Source of the DNA: Lysobacter sp. yr284
GTDB taxonomy: Bacteria > Pseudomonadota > Gammaproteobacteria > Xanthomonadales > Xanthomonadaceae
Reading direction: 5' to 3'
DNA: 64,000 nucleotides
NCBI RefSeq assembly: GCF_900107375.1
Contig: NZ_FNPT01000003.1
Span: 124,001 to 188,000, forward strand
Below the pieces are notes generated by a model. The model was not told where the DNA came from. It did no database searches and saw only the letters and a list, made by a program, of their open reading frames with translations. Both the position numbers and the translations under genes were made by a program. Below are positions 9,325-19,268 of this stretch, in pieces. Each line of letters opens with the position of its first letter. Within the stretch, counting starts at the first letter, position 1.

Positions 9325-10251
9325 TCACCCGACCGCATCCTGCCCGCACACCCGCTCGACCACGCCGCGCAACCAGGCGTTGGCGGGGTCGGATTCGCTG
9401 TCGGCATGCCAGTACAGGTGCAGCTGCGCTGCGGGCAGCGCGAACGGCGGTTTCATCCGCACCAGGTCCGCGTAGGCGGCGGTGCGCGTCGCCAGTCCCG
9501 CCGGCATGGTCAACAGCAGGTCCGATTGCGCGACCACCGCGCAGGCGGCGTGGTAGCCCTGGCAGCGCAACGCGACCTGCCGCTGCACGCCGAGGTTGAG
9601 CAAGGCGAGGTCTTCGATCACCTGGCCGCTCGCGCGCGTGGACACCGCCACGTGCTGCGCCTGCAGGTAGTGCTTCAGGCTCAGCCGCCGCGCCAGCGGG
9701 TGGCCGGCGCGCAGCAGTACGCAGAAGCCGTCCTGGAACAGCGGCCGGTGCCGCACCGGTTCGCGGATCGGCAGGGCCACGTCCACGGCCAGGTCGACCT
9801 GGCCGGCGGCGAGTTCGCGGCCCAGGTCGCGCCGCGGCAAGGCCACGCTGGCCAGGGTCGCCGCCGGCGCCAGCGTGCGCAGCGCCTGCACCAGGGCCGG
9901 CAGTAGCACGGTCTCGGTGGCTTCGGGCAGGCCGATGCGGAACGCCTGGCGGCTGGCGGCCGGCTCGAAGCGGTCGCGCTGGCGCAGCAGTTCGCGCAGC
10001 CGCGCCAGCGTCTCCAGCAGCGGCGGGGCGAGGCGCTGGCAGGCGGCGGTCGGGCGCATGCGGCGACCGTTGCGCACGAACAGCGGGTCGTCGAGCTGGC
10101 TGCGCAGCCGCGCCAGCGCATGGCTGACCGCCGAGGGCGTGAGGTGCAGGGCGCGCGCGGCGAGGCTGAGGTTGCGCTCGCGGTGGATCGCCTCGAACAC
10201 CTTGAGCAGGTTGAGATCGAGCGGGTCGCTGCGGCTATGAATCTGGTTCAT
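9325..10251 (-). CDS. LysR-family transcriptional regulator
   Basis: 308 aa. An N-terminal winged helix-turn-helix (about residues 12-70, with AARALHLTPSAVSHALARLR) is followed by a LysR substrate-binding domain. DPLDLNLLKVFEAI and DDPLFVRNGRRM are classical NodD/LeuO-type LysR features. It diverges from the acyl-CoA dehydrogenase operon across 93 bp, the usual arrangement for a LysR regulator acting on its neighbour in response to a pathway metabolite. The inducer is unknown. Confidence 0.9.
   Translation of the reverse strand: MNQIHSRSDPLDLNLLKVFEAIHRERNLSLAARALHLTPSAVSHALARLRSQLDDPLFVRNGRRMRPTAACQRLAPPLLETLARLRELLRQRDRFEPAASRQAFRIGLPEATETVLLPALVQALRTLAPAATLASVALPRRDLGRELAAGQVDLAVDVALPIREPVRHRPLFQDGFCVLLRAGHPLARRLSLKHYLQAQHVAVSTRASGQVIEDLALLNLGVQRQVALRCQGYHAACAVVAQSDLLLTMPAGLATRTAAYADLVRMKPPFALPAAQLHLYWHADSESDPANAWLRGVVERVCGQDAVG
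10237..10251. promoter_or_regulatory. LysR-box-like dyad at the divergent promoter
   Basis: ATGAA and TTCAT flank a 5-bp spacer over the start codon of the LysR gene, fitting a T-N11-A pattern. Related half sites (TTCATTCATTCC) lie at about 10275-10288 in the 93-bp shared promoter region. This is a plausible autoregulatory or activation site, not proven. Confidence 0.3.
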
Positions 10252-10344
10252 GCCATGACGTTAGCAAATATCACTTCATTCATTCCGGGCGCGCGCCTAG
10301 GATGCAGGCAGGCCGGAGCGTTCCGGCGCCGGGAACCTTCCGCC

Positions 10345-11592
10345 ATGGACTTCGCCCCCAGCGCGCGCAGCCAGGACTGTCTGCAGCGCCTGCAAGCCTT
10401 CCTCGACGAATACGTCGCCCCGTTCGACGAGCGCTACCGGCGCGAGAACGCCGAACTCAACGCCGGCGCCGACTGGCGCCGCTGGCGCGTGCATCCGCGC
10501 ATCGGCGAACTCAAGGCGATGGCGCGCGAGGCCGGCCTGTGGAACCTGTTCCTGCCCGATCCCGAACTCGGCGCCGGGCTGTCGGTGCTCGACTACGCGC
10601 CGCTGGCCGAAGCGATGGGGCGCTACGAGTTCTGCGCCGAGATCTTCAACTGCAACGCGCCCGACACCGGCAACATGGAAGTGCTATACCACTACGGCAG
10701 CGACGCGCAGAAGCGCCGTTGGCTGCGGCCGCTGCTGGACGGCGAGATCCGCTCGGTGTTCTGCATGACCGAGCCGGACGTGGCGTCCTCCGACGCCACC
10801 AACATGCGCGCGCAGATCCGCATCGAGGGCGACGAGATCGTCGTGCGCGGGCGCAAATGGTGGTCCACCGGGATCGGCCATCCCGATGCGCGGGTCGCGA
10901 TCTTCATGGGCCTGTCCGATCCCGACGCCGCGCCGCACGCGCGCCACAGCATGGCGCTGGTGCCGCTGGACGCGCCGGGCGTGCGGATCGAACGCATGCT
11001 GCCGACCTTCGGCGAATACGACCCGCCCTACGGCCACGGCGAGGTGAGTTTCGAGCAGGTGCGGCTGCCGCGCGATCATCTGATCCAGGGCCCGGGGCAG
11101 GGCTTCGCCATCGCCCAGGGCCGGCTCGGGCCGGGCCGCATCCACCACTGCATGCGCGCGATCGGCGCGGCCGAGCGCGCGCTGGAGCTGACCATCCGCC
11201 GCGGCGCCGGGCGCGAGGCCTTCGGCCAGCCGATCCTGCGCCTGGGCGGCAATCTGGAACGGGTGGCGCAGGCGCGCATGGCCATCGACCAGGCCCGCCT
11301 GCTGACCTTGTACGCTGCCTGGAAGATCGAACGCTTCGGGGTGAAACAGGCGATGAGCGAAATCTCCGCGATCAAGGTGGTCGCGCCGAACATGCTGCAG
11401 GAGATCGTCGACCAGGCGATCCAGGTCCACGGCGGCGCCGGCGTCAGCCACGACACGCCGCTGACCGGCCTGTTCGCGCTGGCGCGCGCGCTGCGCATCG
11501 CCGACGGCCCCGACGAGGTGCACCGGGCGATGGTGGCGCGGGTGGAACTGGCCAAGTACGGCATCGGCCGCAAGCGCGAGGCCGCCGCATGA
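10345..11592 (+). CDS. Acyl-CoA dehydrogenase, ACAD10/11-like
   Basis: 415 aa flavoprotein. It shows the acyl-CoA dehydrogenase signatures CMTEPDVASSDATN (about residues 140-155) and the C-terminal IQVHGGAGVSHDTPL, which resembles the GGAGVSxDxPL segment of ACAD10/11 and bacterial LvaC. ATG 10345 gives a normal-length protein. It is the first gene of a five-gene operon and overlaps the next start by ATGA. With the downstream APH-like kinase it makes a two-gene equivalent of animal ACAD11, in which kinase and dehydrogenase domains are fused, so the substrate is plausibly a phosphorylated 4-hydroxyacyl-CoA. That substrate is inference. Confidence 0.88.
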   Translation: MDFAPSARSQDCLQRLQAFLDEYVAPFDERYRRENAELNAGADWRRWRVHPRIGELKAMAREAGLWNLFLPDPELGAGLSVLDYAPLAEAMGRYEFCAEIFNCNAPDTGNMEVLYHYGSDAQKRRWLRPLLDGEIRSVFCMTEPDVASSDATNMRAQIRIEGDEIVVRGRKWWSTGIGHPDARVAIFMGLSDPDAAPHARHSMALVPLDAPGVRIERMLPTFGEYDPPYGHGEVSFEQVRLPRDHLIQGPGQGFAIAQGRLGPGRIHHCMRAIGAAERALELTIRRGAGREAFGQPILRLGGNLERVAQARMAIDQARLLTLYAAWKIERFGVKQAMSEISAIKVVAPNMLQEIVDQAIQVHGGAGVSHDTPLTGLFALARALRIADGPDEVHRAMVARVELAKYGIGRKREAAA

Positions 11593-12428
11593 GCGCCGGG
11601 CTACGCGTGTTCGTCACCGGCGGCGCCTCCGGGCTCGGCCGCGCGCTGGCCGAAGGCTATGCGCGCGAAGGCGCGCGGGTGCTGGTCGGCGACGTCAACG
11701 CCGCGCGCGGCGAAGAGGCGCTGGCGGCCTTGCGCGCGCTGCAGCCCGAAGCGCATTACCTGCACTGCGACGTGACCCGCGAAGACGATCTGCAGGCCGC
11801 GGCCGAGTGGATGCAGGCGAACTGGGGCGGCGCCGACCTGGTGATCAACAACGCCGGCGTCGCCGACATGGGCCCGGTCGAGGCGATGCCGCTGGCGGAC
11901 TGGGAGTGGATGGTGCAGATCAACCTGCTCGGCGTGGTCCGCGGCTGCAAGGCCTTCATCCCGATGCTCAAGCGCCAACGCGGCGGCGGCCTGCTCAACA
12001 TCGCCTCGATGGCCGGGCTGGTGCATCCGCCGTTCGCCGGCGCCTACAACGCGACCAAGGCCGCGGTGGTGGCGCTGTCGGAAACGCTCAAGGCCGAACT
12101 GGAGCCCGACGGCGTGCGGGTCAGCGTGGCGTGTCCGGCGTTCTTCCGCACCAACCTCGGCGAAAGCCTGCGCACCCGCGATCCGCGCTATGCGCGCTGG
12201 ATGAAGAAGCTGGTCGAGGAGTCCAAGGTCGACGCGGACCAGGTCGCGCGGCGCATCCGCGAAGGCGTGGCGCGCGGCGAGTTCCGCATCCTCACCCATC
12301 CCGCGGCCAAGCGCTTCTGGCTGCTCAAGCGGTTGCTGCCGTACCGCCTGTACGAGGCGGCGATGCGCCGCGCCGGCCAGCGCGGGCGCTCGCGTTCGCA
12401 GCCGGCCAACGGGCCGCGTTCGGCATGA
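11589..12428 (+). CDS. SDR family oxidoreductase
   Basis: 279 aa short-chain dehydrogenase/reductase. The cofactor motif TGGASGLG is near residue 10, NNAG is at about residue 90, and the catalytic Ser with YNATK (Tyr-x-x-x-Lys) follows at about residues 140-160. An Arg/Ser-rich basic tail of about 40 aa is unusual. Start and stop both overlap neighbours by four bases (ATGA), indicating one translationally coupled operon. Substrate is unknown; oxidation of a hydroxyacyl-CoA would fit the context. Confidence 0.88.
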   Translation: MSAGLRVFVTGGASGLGRALAEGYAREGARVLVGDVNAARGEEALAALRALQPEAHYLHCDVTREDDLQAAAEWMQANWGGADLVINNAGVADMGPVEAMPLADWEWMVQINLLGVVRGCKAFIPMLKRQRGGGLLNIASMAGLVHPPFAGAYNATKAAVVALSETLKAELEPDGVRVSVACPAFFRTNLGESLRTRDPRYARWMKKLVEESKVDADQVARRIREGVARGEFRILTHPAAKRFWLLKRLLPYRLYEAAMRRAGQRGRSRSQPANGPRSA

Positions 12429-13501
12429 CCGCGGCCGCGCGCGACGATGCGCGGCCGGTGCGCGCGGGCGAGGAACTCGACGCGGCCGCGGTCGACGCCT
12501 GGCTCAAGCCGCGCCTGCCGCATCTGCAGGGCGCGCCCGAAATCGCCCAGTACGCCGGCGGCGCGTCCAACTGGACCTATCGCCTGCGCTACGCCAACGA
12601 CGACCTGATCCTGCGCCGTCCGCCGGCCGGCAAGAAGGCCCGCTCGGCGCACGACATGGGCCGCGAATACCGCATCCAGCAGGCGTTGGAACCGGTGTTC
12701 GCGTTCGTGCCGAAGATGTATGCGCACTGCGCCGACGAGTCGGTGATCGGCGCGGAGTTCTACGTGATGCAGCGCCTGGACGGGCTGATCCTGCGCAAGA
12801 ACCCGCCGCCCGGTTTCGAACTGCCGCGCGAGCGGGTCGCCGCGCTCGCGCACAACGTGCTCGATACGCTGGTCGCGCTGCACCAGGTCGACTACCGCGC
12901 CGCCGGCCTGGACGGGCTGGCGCCGGGCGCGGGCTACGCGCAGCGGCAGATCGAGGGCTGGAGCAAGCGCTACGCCGACGCGCGCACCTGGAACGTCCCG
13001 CGCGGCGGCAAGATCATGGCCTGGCTGCGCGAGCGCCTGCCGCAGGAGGAAATCATCCGCCTGACCCACAACGACTTCCGTTTCGACAACGTCGTGCTCG
13101 ACCGCGACGACCCGACCCGCATCGTCGGCGTGCTCGACTGGGAACTGGCCACGCTCGGCGATCCGTTGATGGACGTGGGCAACCTGCTGGCCTACTGGGT
13201 GCAGGCCGACGACGACTTCATCGCCCGCGACACCCGTCGCCAGCCGACCCACCTGGCCGGCATGCCGAGCCGGCGCGAGGTCATGGACTACTACAGCCAG
13301 CGCACCGGCTGGCGTCCGCGCAGCTGGGCGTTCTACGAGGTCTACGGCCTGTTCCGGCTCTCGGCCATCGCCCAGCAGATCTATTACCGCTACCACCACG
13401 GCCAAACCCGCAACCCGGCGTTCAAACGCTTCTGGCTGTCGGTGAACTACCTGCACTGGCGCTGCCGCCGGGCGATCGCGCAAGCAGGGCGCAGCGCATG
13501 A
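12425..13501 (+). CDS. APH-like phosphotransferase (LvaA/ACAD11 kinase type)
   Basis: 358 aa kinase-fold protein of the aminoglycoside-phosphotransferase superfamily. The catalytic loop reads LTHNDFRFDNVVLD (about residues 215-228), and the metal-binding segment is GVLDWELATLGDPLMD about 15 residues later. YAGGASNWTYRL near residue 45 is the nucleotide-binding loop. The family includes LvaA and the kinase domain of ACAD10/11, which phosphorylate 4-hydroxyacyl-CoA before dehydrogenase-assisted elimination. Its position two genes after an ACAD11-like dehydrogenase supports that role over antibiotic resistance. Confidence 0.88.
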   Translation: MTAAARDDARPVRAGEELDAAAVDAWLKPRLPHLQGAPEIAQYAGGASNWTYRLRYANDDLILRRPPAGKKARSAHDMGREYRIQQALEPVFAFVPKMYAHCADESVIGAEFYVMQRLDGLILRKNPPPGFELPRERVAALAHNVLDTLVALHQVDYRAAGLDGLAPGAGYAQRQIEGWSKRYADARTWNVPRGGKIMAWLRERLPQEEIIRLTHNDFRFDNVVLDRDDPTRIVGVLDWELATLGDPLMDVGNLLAYWVQADDDFIARDTRRQPTHLAGMPSRREVMDYYSQRTGWRPRSWAFYEVYGLFRLSAIAQQIYYRYHHGQTRNPAFKRFWLSVNYLHWRCRRAIAQAGRSA

Positions 13502-14220
13502 GTACGACCATCCACCTGATCCGCCACGGCCAGGCCGCGTTCGGCGCCGCCGACTACGACCAGCTCAGCGACCTGGGCCGCGAGCAGTCGCGTCTGCTCG
13601 GCGCCGCGCTGGCGCCGCTGGCGGGCGAGGGCGATCTGGCGATCTGCGGCGGCATGCGCCGACACCGCGAGACCGCCGAGGAATGCCTCGCCGCGATGCT
13701 GAGTGCGTCTCCCACGGGCGCGAGCGGGGTTGGGGCGAGGGCCCCCGCCTGCGACCAACGCTGGAACGAATTCGACCACGTCCAGATCCTCGCCCGGCAC
13801 CGCCCCGAGTACGCCGACCACGCCCGCCTGAGCGCGGACCTGCGCGCCCAGCCCGACCCGCACCGCGCGTTCCAGACCCTGTTCGCCGCGGCGATGCAGC
13901 GCTGGGCCGGCGGCGAATTCGACGCCGACTACGACGAGCCGTGGCCGGCGTTCCGCGCGCGCTGCAGCGCCGCGCTGCAGGCCGTCGCGGCGCAGGCCGG
14001 CGACGCGCGCAACGTCTGGGTGTTCACCTCCGGCGGCCCGATCGCGGCGATCGCCCAGTCGTTGCTCGACGCGCCCGACGCGCAGGCGTTGCGGTTGAGC
14101 TGGACCCTGGTCAACGCCAGCCACACCCAGGTGCACGCCGCCCGCGGCGGCCTGCGCCTGTCCACCTTCAACGGCCACGCGCACCTGTACCCGCGCGCGG
14201 GCCTGATCACTTACCGCTGA
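13498..14220 (+). CDS. Histidine phosphatase family protein
   Basis: 240 aa. The catalytic RHG motif is at residues 9-11 (IHLIRHGQAAFG), with a second conserved basic residue in MRRHRETAEE and a late acid/His region (VFTSGGPIAAIA). The late His common in the family is not clear: the loop reads TSGGP where many members have SHGG. A short insert at about residues 60-80 (SASPTGASGVGARAPA) is low complexity. It overlaps the kinase gene by ATGA. In this operon it could remove phosphate from a pathway intermediate, but that is inference. Confidence 0.82.
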   Translation: MSTTIHLIRHGQAAFGAADYDQLSDLGREQSRLLGAALAPLAGEGDLAICGGMRRHRETAEECLAAMLSASPTGASGVGARAPACDQRWNEFDHVQILARHRPEYADHARLSADLRAQPDPHRAFQTLFAAAMQRWAGGEFDADYDEPWPAFRARCSAALQAVAAQAGDARNVWVFTSGGPIAAIAQSLLDAPDAQALRLSWTLVNASHTQVHAARGGLRLSTFNGHAHLYPRAGLITYR

Positions 14221-14231
14221 GGCCGACCGTC

Positions 14232-14987
14232 ATGCGCAAGCGCATTCTCATCACCGGCGCCAGCTCCGGCCTGGGCCGCGGCATGGCCCGCGAATTCGCC
14301 CGCATGGGCCGCGACCTTGCGCTGTGCGCGCGCCGGCTGGACCGGCTGGACGCGCTCAAGGCCGAGCTCGAAGCCGAGCATCCGGGCATCCGCGTGGCCG
14401 TGCGCAGCCTGGATGTGACCGACCACGACGCGGTGTTCCGCGTGTTCGCGGAACTGCGCGACGAACTCGGCGGCCTCGACCGGGTGGTGGTCAACGCCGG
14501 CATCGGCCAAGGCGCGCCGGTCGGCAAGGGCCAGTTCGCGCTGAACCGCGCCATCGTCGAGACCAACTTCCTTGCCGCGCTGGCCCAATGCGAAGCGGCG
14601 ATGGAGACCTTCCGCGCGGCCGGGCAGGGCCACCTGGTGCTGATTTCCTCGATGAGCGCGATGCGCGGCCTGCGCGGCGGCCTGACCGCTTACGCCGCGA
14701 GCAAGGCCGGCGTGGCCGCATTGGCCGAAGGCATCCGCACCGACATGCTGCGCAAGCCCGCGATCCGGGTCAGCACGGTGTTTCCCGGCTACATCCGCAC
14801 CGAGATGAACGACGGCGCGCCAGCGGCGCACACGCCCTTCATCATCGACGAGGCCACCGGTTGCCGCTTGCTGGCGCAAGCGATCGAGAAGGAAAAGAAC
14901 AAGGCCTATGTGCCGTGGTGGCCGTGGGCGCCGCTGGGGTGGTGGATGAAGCGCGCGCCGTTGTCGTGGGTGGCGCGGCTCAACTGA
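14232..14987 (+). CDS. SDR family oxidoreductase
   Basis: 251 aa. It carries TGASSGLG at about residues 8-15, VNAGIG near 92, the catalytic Ser in LISSMSAMRG and YAASK as the Tyr/Lys pair. The C-terminus is hydrophobic and Trp-rich (YVPWWPWAPLGWWM), suggesting membrane or lipid contact as in dehydrogenases acting on long acyl chains. It starts 11 bp after the phosphatase and closes the operon. Confidence 0.87.
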   Translation: MRKRILITGASSGLGRGMAREFARMGRDLALCARRLDRLDALKAELEAEHPGIRVAVRSLDVTDHDAVFRVFAELRDELGGLDRVVVNAGIGQGAPVGKGQFALNRAIVETNFLAALAQCEAAMETFRAAGQGHLVLISSMSAMRGLRGGLTAYAASKAGVAALAEGIRTDMLRKPAIRVSTVFPGYIRTEMNDGAPAAHTPFIIDEATGCRLLAQAIEKEKNKAYVPWWPWAPLGWWMKRAPLSWVARLN

Positions 14988-15011
14988 ACGGGTGTCGGTT
15001 CGCTTGCTTTT

Positions 15012-15107
15012 TGTAGGTGCGGTTCGAGTCGCGACTGCGACAATCCATTGCGGCGCAAGGTGCGTCGTAGCCGTTGATTCGCGGTCGCGGCTTGCGCCGC
15101 TCCTACA
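15012..15107. repeat. 97-bp composite palindrome, diverged copy
   Basis: A degenerate direct unit (TGTAGGTGCGGTTCGAGTCG, 15012) pairs with a well-preserved inverted unit at 15083-15107, spacing 71 nt instead of 72. It follows directly on the five-gene operon. Confidence 0.7.
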
Positions 15108-15133
15108 GGGGCTAGGGCCGCCCACTTATCGTT

Positions 15134-15436
15134 GTTCCGGCGAACGCCGGAATCCATTTTGCCGTTGTAGTTGCTCTGGCCGTTGCTGTTCGCCCGGACG
15201 CAACCCCACGCGAAGCACATGTTCCGCAGCCCCGCAGGGCGTGCGCATGGATGCGCACGCGCGCCATGGGGCAGGATGCCCCTTATGGCGCGGCCCCGCG
15301 CCGCTGTGAGCCATAGTGGCTCTTGATTCGAAACAGCAATGCCTTTTCTTTGGTTACTTTCTTTGTGGCTTTGGACAAAGAAAGTGACCCGGCCGCTTGC
15401 GGACGGAAGCTTTGGATGGCGGCTTGTCTTCACTCG
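15134..15436 (-). repeat. Structured intergenic element, copy B
   Basis: An inverted copy of the element at 8598-8964. Homology runs from the GTTCCGGCGAACGCCGGAAT hairpin (15134) through the core to about 15436, where the second terminal hairpin is missing. The hairpin at 15356-15385 is identical in stem to copy A. The tetraloop of the fourth hairpin is changed from TTCG to TGCG. Reading frames inside the element are noncoding by my judgement. Confidence 0.8.
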
Positions 15437-15475
15437 CCACCACGACAAAGGTTGACCCTTCCGCGGCACGCCCCC

Positions 15476-15572
15476 TGTAGGAGCGGCGCAAGCCGCGACC
15501 GCGCCACCACAGCGGTTGCGAAGGTTTCGTCGTAGTTGCGTTGTCGCGGTCGCGGCTCGCGCCGCTCCTACA
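15476..15572. repeat. 97-bp composite palindrome
   Basis: A direct unit at 15476-15500 and an inverted unit at 15548-15572 lie exactly 72 nt apart. The 47-nt centre contains TTTCGTCGTAGTTGCG, which also appears reverse-complemented in the copy at 8987, so the centre belongs to the element and can sit in either orientation. Confidence 0.85.
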
Positions 15573-15594
15573 GTTGGATACGCGACTCCATTGC

Positions 15595-15975
<381 letters not shown>

Positions 15976-16021
15976 GGGCGGGAGGTCCCCTGAGAAGACA
16001 GAGTGTTCCGCGCCGCTCCGA

Positions 16022-16495
16022 TTAGACGTGCCCGGCCCGGTCGCCGTCGCAACACTCCGCCGCCAGGTCCTGCAGGATCGGGCAGTCCGGGCGGTCGTCG
16101 CCGTGGCAGCGTTGCGCCAGGTCTTCCAGCGTGCGCTGCATCGTCTGCATCTCGCGGATCTTCTCCGCCAGTTCGTGGGCGTGGTCCAGGGCCAGGCGCT
16201 TGACCTCGGCGCTCTCGCGCGAGCGGTTGTCCCACAGCCCAAGCAAGGTCTCGATCTGCTTGATCGAAAACCCCAGCGAGCGCGAGCGCTTGATGAAGCG
16301 CAGCCGGTGCAGGTCGGCGTCGCTGTAGAGGCGGTAGCCGGCGATGCTGCGCCCGGCCTCGGGGATCAGGCGGATGCTCTCGTAGTGGCGGATCATCTTC
16401 GCGCTGACCCCGCTGAGCTGGGCGGCCTCGCCGATGTTGTGCAGGCCCTCGGCCTTGGCCTGGGCCAGTTCGGGCGCGGATGCGTGGCGGTTCAT
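16022..16495 (-). CDS. cueR: CueR, copper-responsive MerR-family regulator
   Basis: 157 aa. An N-terminal MerR helix-turn-helix (IGEAAQLSGVSAKMIRHYE, about residues 21-39) is followed by a long dimer helix and a C-terminal metal loop CHGDDRPDC (Cys130 and Cys138), matching the Cys-x7-Cys Cu(I) site of CueR. A further CC pair lies at 148-149. About 18 extra N-terminal residues precede the HTH, so the true start could be later. It sits 35 bp after copA on the same strand and probably is co-transcribed with it, the reverse of the divergent order in some genera. Confidence 0.92.
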   Translation of the reverse strand: MNRHASAPELAQAKAEGLHNIGEAAQLSGVSAKMIRHYESIRLIPEAGRSIAGYRLYSDADLHRLRFIKRSRSLGFSIKQIETLLGLWDNRSRESAEVKRLALDHAHELAEKIREMQTMQRTLEDLAQRCHGDDRPDCPILQDLAAECCDGDRAGHV

Positions 16496-16530
16496 CGGCA
16501 GGTGGCTCCTCAACGAACGGGCGCTGGCGT

Positions 16531-19005
16531 TCATGCCGGCTTCCAGCGGCGCAGCAGCAGAGTATTGCCCAATACGCTGACGCTGGAGAACGCCATCGCC
16601 GCGGCGGCGAACACCGGGTCGAGCAGGCCGAACGCGGCCAGCGGGATGCCCACGACGTTGTAGCCGAAGGCCCAGAACAGGTTCTGGCGGATCTTGCGGG
16701 TGGTGCGGCGGGAAATGGCGATGGCGTCGGCGACCAGGGTCGGCTCGGTGCGCATCAGGGTGATGCCGGCGGCCTGCATCGCCACGTCGGTGCCGCTGCC
16801 CATGGCGATGCCGACGTCGGCCGCGGCCAGCGCGGGCGCGTCGTTGACGCCGTCGCCGACCATCGCCACGGCGCCGCCGCGGGCCAGGTCGGTCACCGCC
16901 GCGGCCTTCTGCTCGGGCAGCACGTCGGCGCGCACGTCGTCGATGCCGAGCTGCTGCGCGATCGCGTTGGCGGCGCCGGCGTGGTCGCCGGAGATCATCG
17001 CCGTGCGCAGGCCCAGCGCGTGCAGGCGCGCGATCGCCGCGCGCGCGCCGGGGCGCGGCGCGTCGCGGAAGGCGAGCAGGCCCAGCAGCTGCGGCGCGGC
17101 GCCCAGGCGCTCGCGCGCCAGCCACGACACGCTGTGGCCGCTGTCGCCCAGCGCCTGCGCCTGTTCGCGCAGCGCGCCCAGGTCGGCGCCGGCTTCGTCG
17201 AGCATGCGCGTGCTGCCCAGCGCCAGCGCTTCGCCGGCGACGTTGCCGCGCACGCCGCGGCCCGGCACGGCGCGCAACTGGGCGGCGCCGAGCGGCGCGG
17301 CGCGTTCGGCCGCGGCGGCGACCAGCACCGCCTTGGCCAGCGGATGCTCGCTGCCCGATTGCAGCGCGGCGGCGCGCGCCAGCAGGCCGGCGCGGTCGCC
17401 GTCGGCGGCGATCCATTGCGCCAGCACCGGCTTGCCCTCGGTCAGGGTGCCGGTCTTGTCGAAGGCGACGATGCCGATGCGGTGCGCGTTCTCCAGCGCT
17501 TCGGCGTCCTTGATCAGGATGCCGTAGCGCGCGGCCACGCCGGTGCCGGCCATGATCGCGGTCGGCGTGGCCAGGCCCAGCGCGCACGGGCAGGCGATCA
17601 CCAGCACCGCCACCGCGTGCAGCAACGCCTGGCTCCAGTCGCCGCTGTACAGGCCCCAGCCGATCAGGGTCAGCAGCGCCAGGCCGATCACCACCGGCAC
17701 GAACACCGCGCTGACCTGGTCGACCAGGCGCTGGATCGGCGCCTTCTTGGCCTGCGCGTCCTCGACCAGGCGGATGATCCGCGCCAGCGCGCTCTCCGCG
17801 CCGACCGCCAGGGTCTCGACCACGATCCGGCCTTCGCCGTTGACCGCGCCGCCGGTGACGGTGTCGCCTTCGCCGCGCGCCACCGGCAGCGATTCGCCGG
17901 TGATCAGCGATTCGTCGGCGTGGGTGCGGCCCTCGCGGATGCGGCCGTCGGCGGGGATGCGTTCGCCGGGCAGGACCACGACCCGGTCGCCGACCTGCAG
18001 CTGGGCGATGGCGATCTCGCGCTCGACCCCGTCCTTGAGCACCCGCGCCCGCGCCGGCCGCAGCGCCTGCAGCGCGCGGATCGCCGCGGTGGTCTGGCGC
18101 TTGGCCCGCGCTTCCAGCCACTTGCCGAGCAGGATCAGGGTGACGATCGCGGCCGAAGTCTCGAAGTACAGCGCCATCGTCTCGCCGCGCAGCAGGTGGT
18201 ACAGGCTCAACCCGTAGCCGGCGCTGGTGCCCAGCGCGACCAGCAGGTCCATGTTGCCGCTGCCGGCGCGCAGCGCCGCCCAGCCGGCGCGGTAGAAGCG
18301 CGCGCCGAGCCAGAACTGCACCGGCGTGGCCAGGGCGAACTGGACCCAGCCGGGCAGCATCCAGTGCTTGCCGAACAGCAGGCCGATCATCGGCGCGACC
18401 AGCGGCAGGGTCAGCGCCGCGGCGATCAGCAGGTGCCGGGTCTGGCGCGCCAGCGCGGCCTGGGCCTGGGCTTCGCGCGCGTCGATGTGGCCGGCGTGGG
18501 CGGGGTCGGCGGCGGCGTCCTGCTGCGCGGCCGAGCCGCCGCCGCCGTCGCCCGGGCCGTCGCCGCCCGGCAACTGCGCCTGGTAGCCGGCGCGGGCGAC
18601 CGCCTCGATCAGCGCCGCCGGCTCGACCGAGCCGAGCGCTTCGATCCGGGCGCGTTCGGTCGCCAGGTTGACCGTGGCCGCGATCACCCCGGGCACCGCG
18701 CGCAGCGCCTTCTCGATCCGGCCCACGCAGGAGCCGCAGGTCATGCCGCTCACTTCCAGGGTGGTCTCGCGGGTCGGCACGGTGTAGCCGGCCGCGGCGA
18801 CCGCGGCGACGATCGCGGCCGGCGCGAGCGGCGCCTCGTAGGCGACCTCGGCGCTTTCGGTGGCGAGGTTGACGGTGGCCTCGGCGACCCCGGGCAGGGC
18901 GCGCAAGGCCTTCTCGATCCGGCCCACGCAGGAGCCGCAGGTCATGCCTTCGACGTCGAGGCGCAGGCGTTGCAGGGCGGGGGAGGGAACAGCGGTCGCG
19001 TTCAT
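16531..19005 (-). CDS. copA: Cu(I)-exporting P1B-type ATPase CopA
   Basis: 824 aa inner-membrane copper pump. Two N-terminal heavy-metal domains carry GMTCGSC (about residues 20 and 88). The CPC permeation motif (ACPCALG) is near 472, the phosphorylation site DKTGT near 516 and the hinge GDGVNDAP near 718. It uses ATP to move Cu(I) out of the cytoplasm. I chose ATG 19005 over GTG 19035: the CueR-type promoter puts transcription start at about 19029, which would exclude the upstream GTG, and AGGA lies suitably before 19005. Confidence 0.95.
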   Translation of the reverse strand: MNATAVPSPALQRLRLDVEGMTCGSCVGRIEKALRALPGVAEATVNLATESAEVAYEAPLAPAAIVAAVAAAGYTVPTRETTLEVSGMTCGSCVGRIEKALRAVPGVIAATVNLATERARIEALGSVEPAALIEAVARAGYQAQLPGGDGPGDGGGGSAAQQDAAADPAHAGHIDAREAQAQAALARQTRHLLIAAALTLPLVAPMIGLLFGKHWMLPGWVQFALATPVQFWLGARFYRAGWAALRAGSGNMDLLVALGTSAGYGLSLYHLLRGETMALYFETSAAIVTLILLGKWLEARAKRQTTAAIRALQALRPARARVLKDGVEREIAIAQLQVGDRVVVLPGERIPADGRIREGRTHADESLITGESLPVARGEGDTVTGGAVNGEGRIVVETLAVGAESALARIIRLVEDAQAKKAPIQRLVDQVSAVFVPVVIGLALLTLIGWGLYSGDWSQALLHAVAVLVIACPCALGLATPTAIMAGTGVAARYGILIKDAEALENAHRIGIVAFDKTGTLTEGKPVLAQWIAADGDRAGLLARAAALQSGSEHPLAKAVLVAAAAERAAPLGAAQLRAVPGRGVRGNVAGEALALGSTRMLDEAGADLGALREQAQALGDSGHSVSWLARERLGAAPQLLGLLAFRDAPRPGARAAIARLHALGLRTAMISGDHAGAANAIAQQLGIDDVRADVLPEQKAAAVTDLARGGAVAMVGDGVNDAPALAAADVGIAMGSGTDVAMQAAGITLMRTEPTLVADAIAISRRTTRKIRQNLFWAFGYNVVGIPLAAFGLLDPVFAAAAMAFSSVSVLGNTLLLRRWKPA

Positions 19006-19035
19006 GGACAAGTCCTGGTTGGCTAGACGCCGCAC

Positions 19036-19066
19036 AGGCTGGGGCTTGCCATGATGGTAAGGTCAA
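19036..19066 (-). promoter_or_regulatory. CueR-type copA promoter
   Basis: On the minus strand TTGACC (complement of 19061-19066) is followed by a near-perfect dyad CTTACCAT-C-ATGGCAAG (19045-19061, one mismatch). A 19-bp spacer then leads to a poor -10 (CAGCCT). The overlong spacer with a centred dyad is the MerR-family layout in which the regulator untwists the promoter on metal binding. The dyad sequence is close to known CueR boxes. Confidence 0.75.
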
Positions 19067-19268
19067 GGTTGATCGTGCGGCGTGAGCCGGGCGGCTGTCG
19101 CGGGGCCGGTCTGCAGGCGCGCGCCGCTCCGGGACGGCCGATCCGGGCGAAGCCGCGCTGAAGGGTTCAGTCGCACCGGCTGAGACCGCCCGGCCCCAGG
19201 CTGGCCGGTGCCACAATCGCCCCCATATCCACACGATCCCCGCATCGCCTTCCGGCAGGCCGCTCGCC

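Noticed and set aside
12425-13501. Antibiotic-resistance reading of the APH-like kinase
   Set aside because: Operon context with acyl-CoA dehydrogenase and SDRs and the LvaA/ACAD11-like motifs fit metabolism better.
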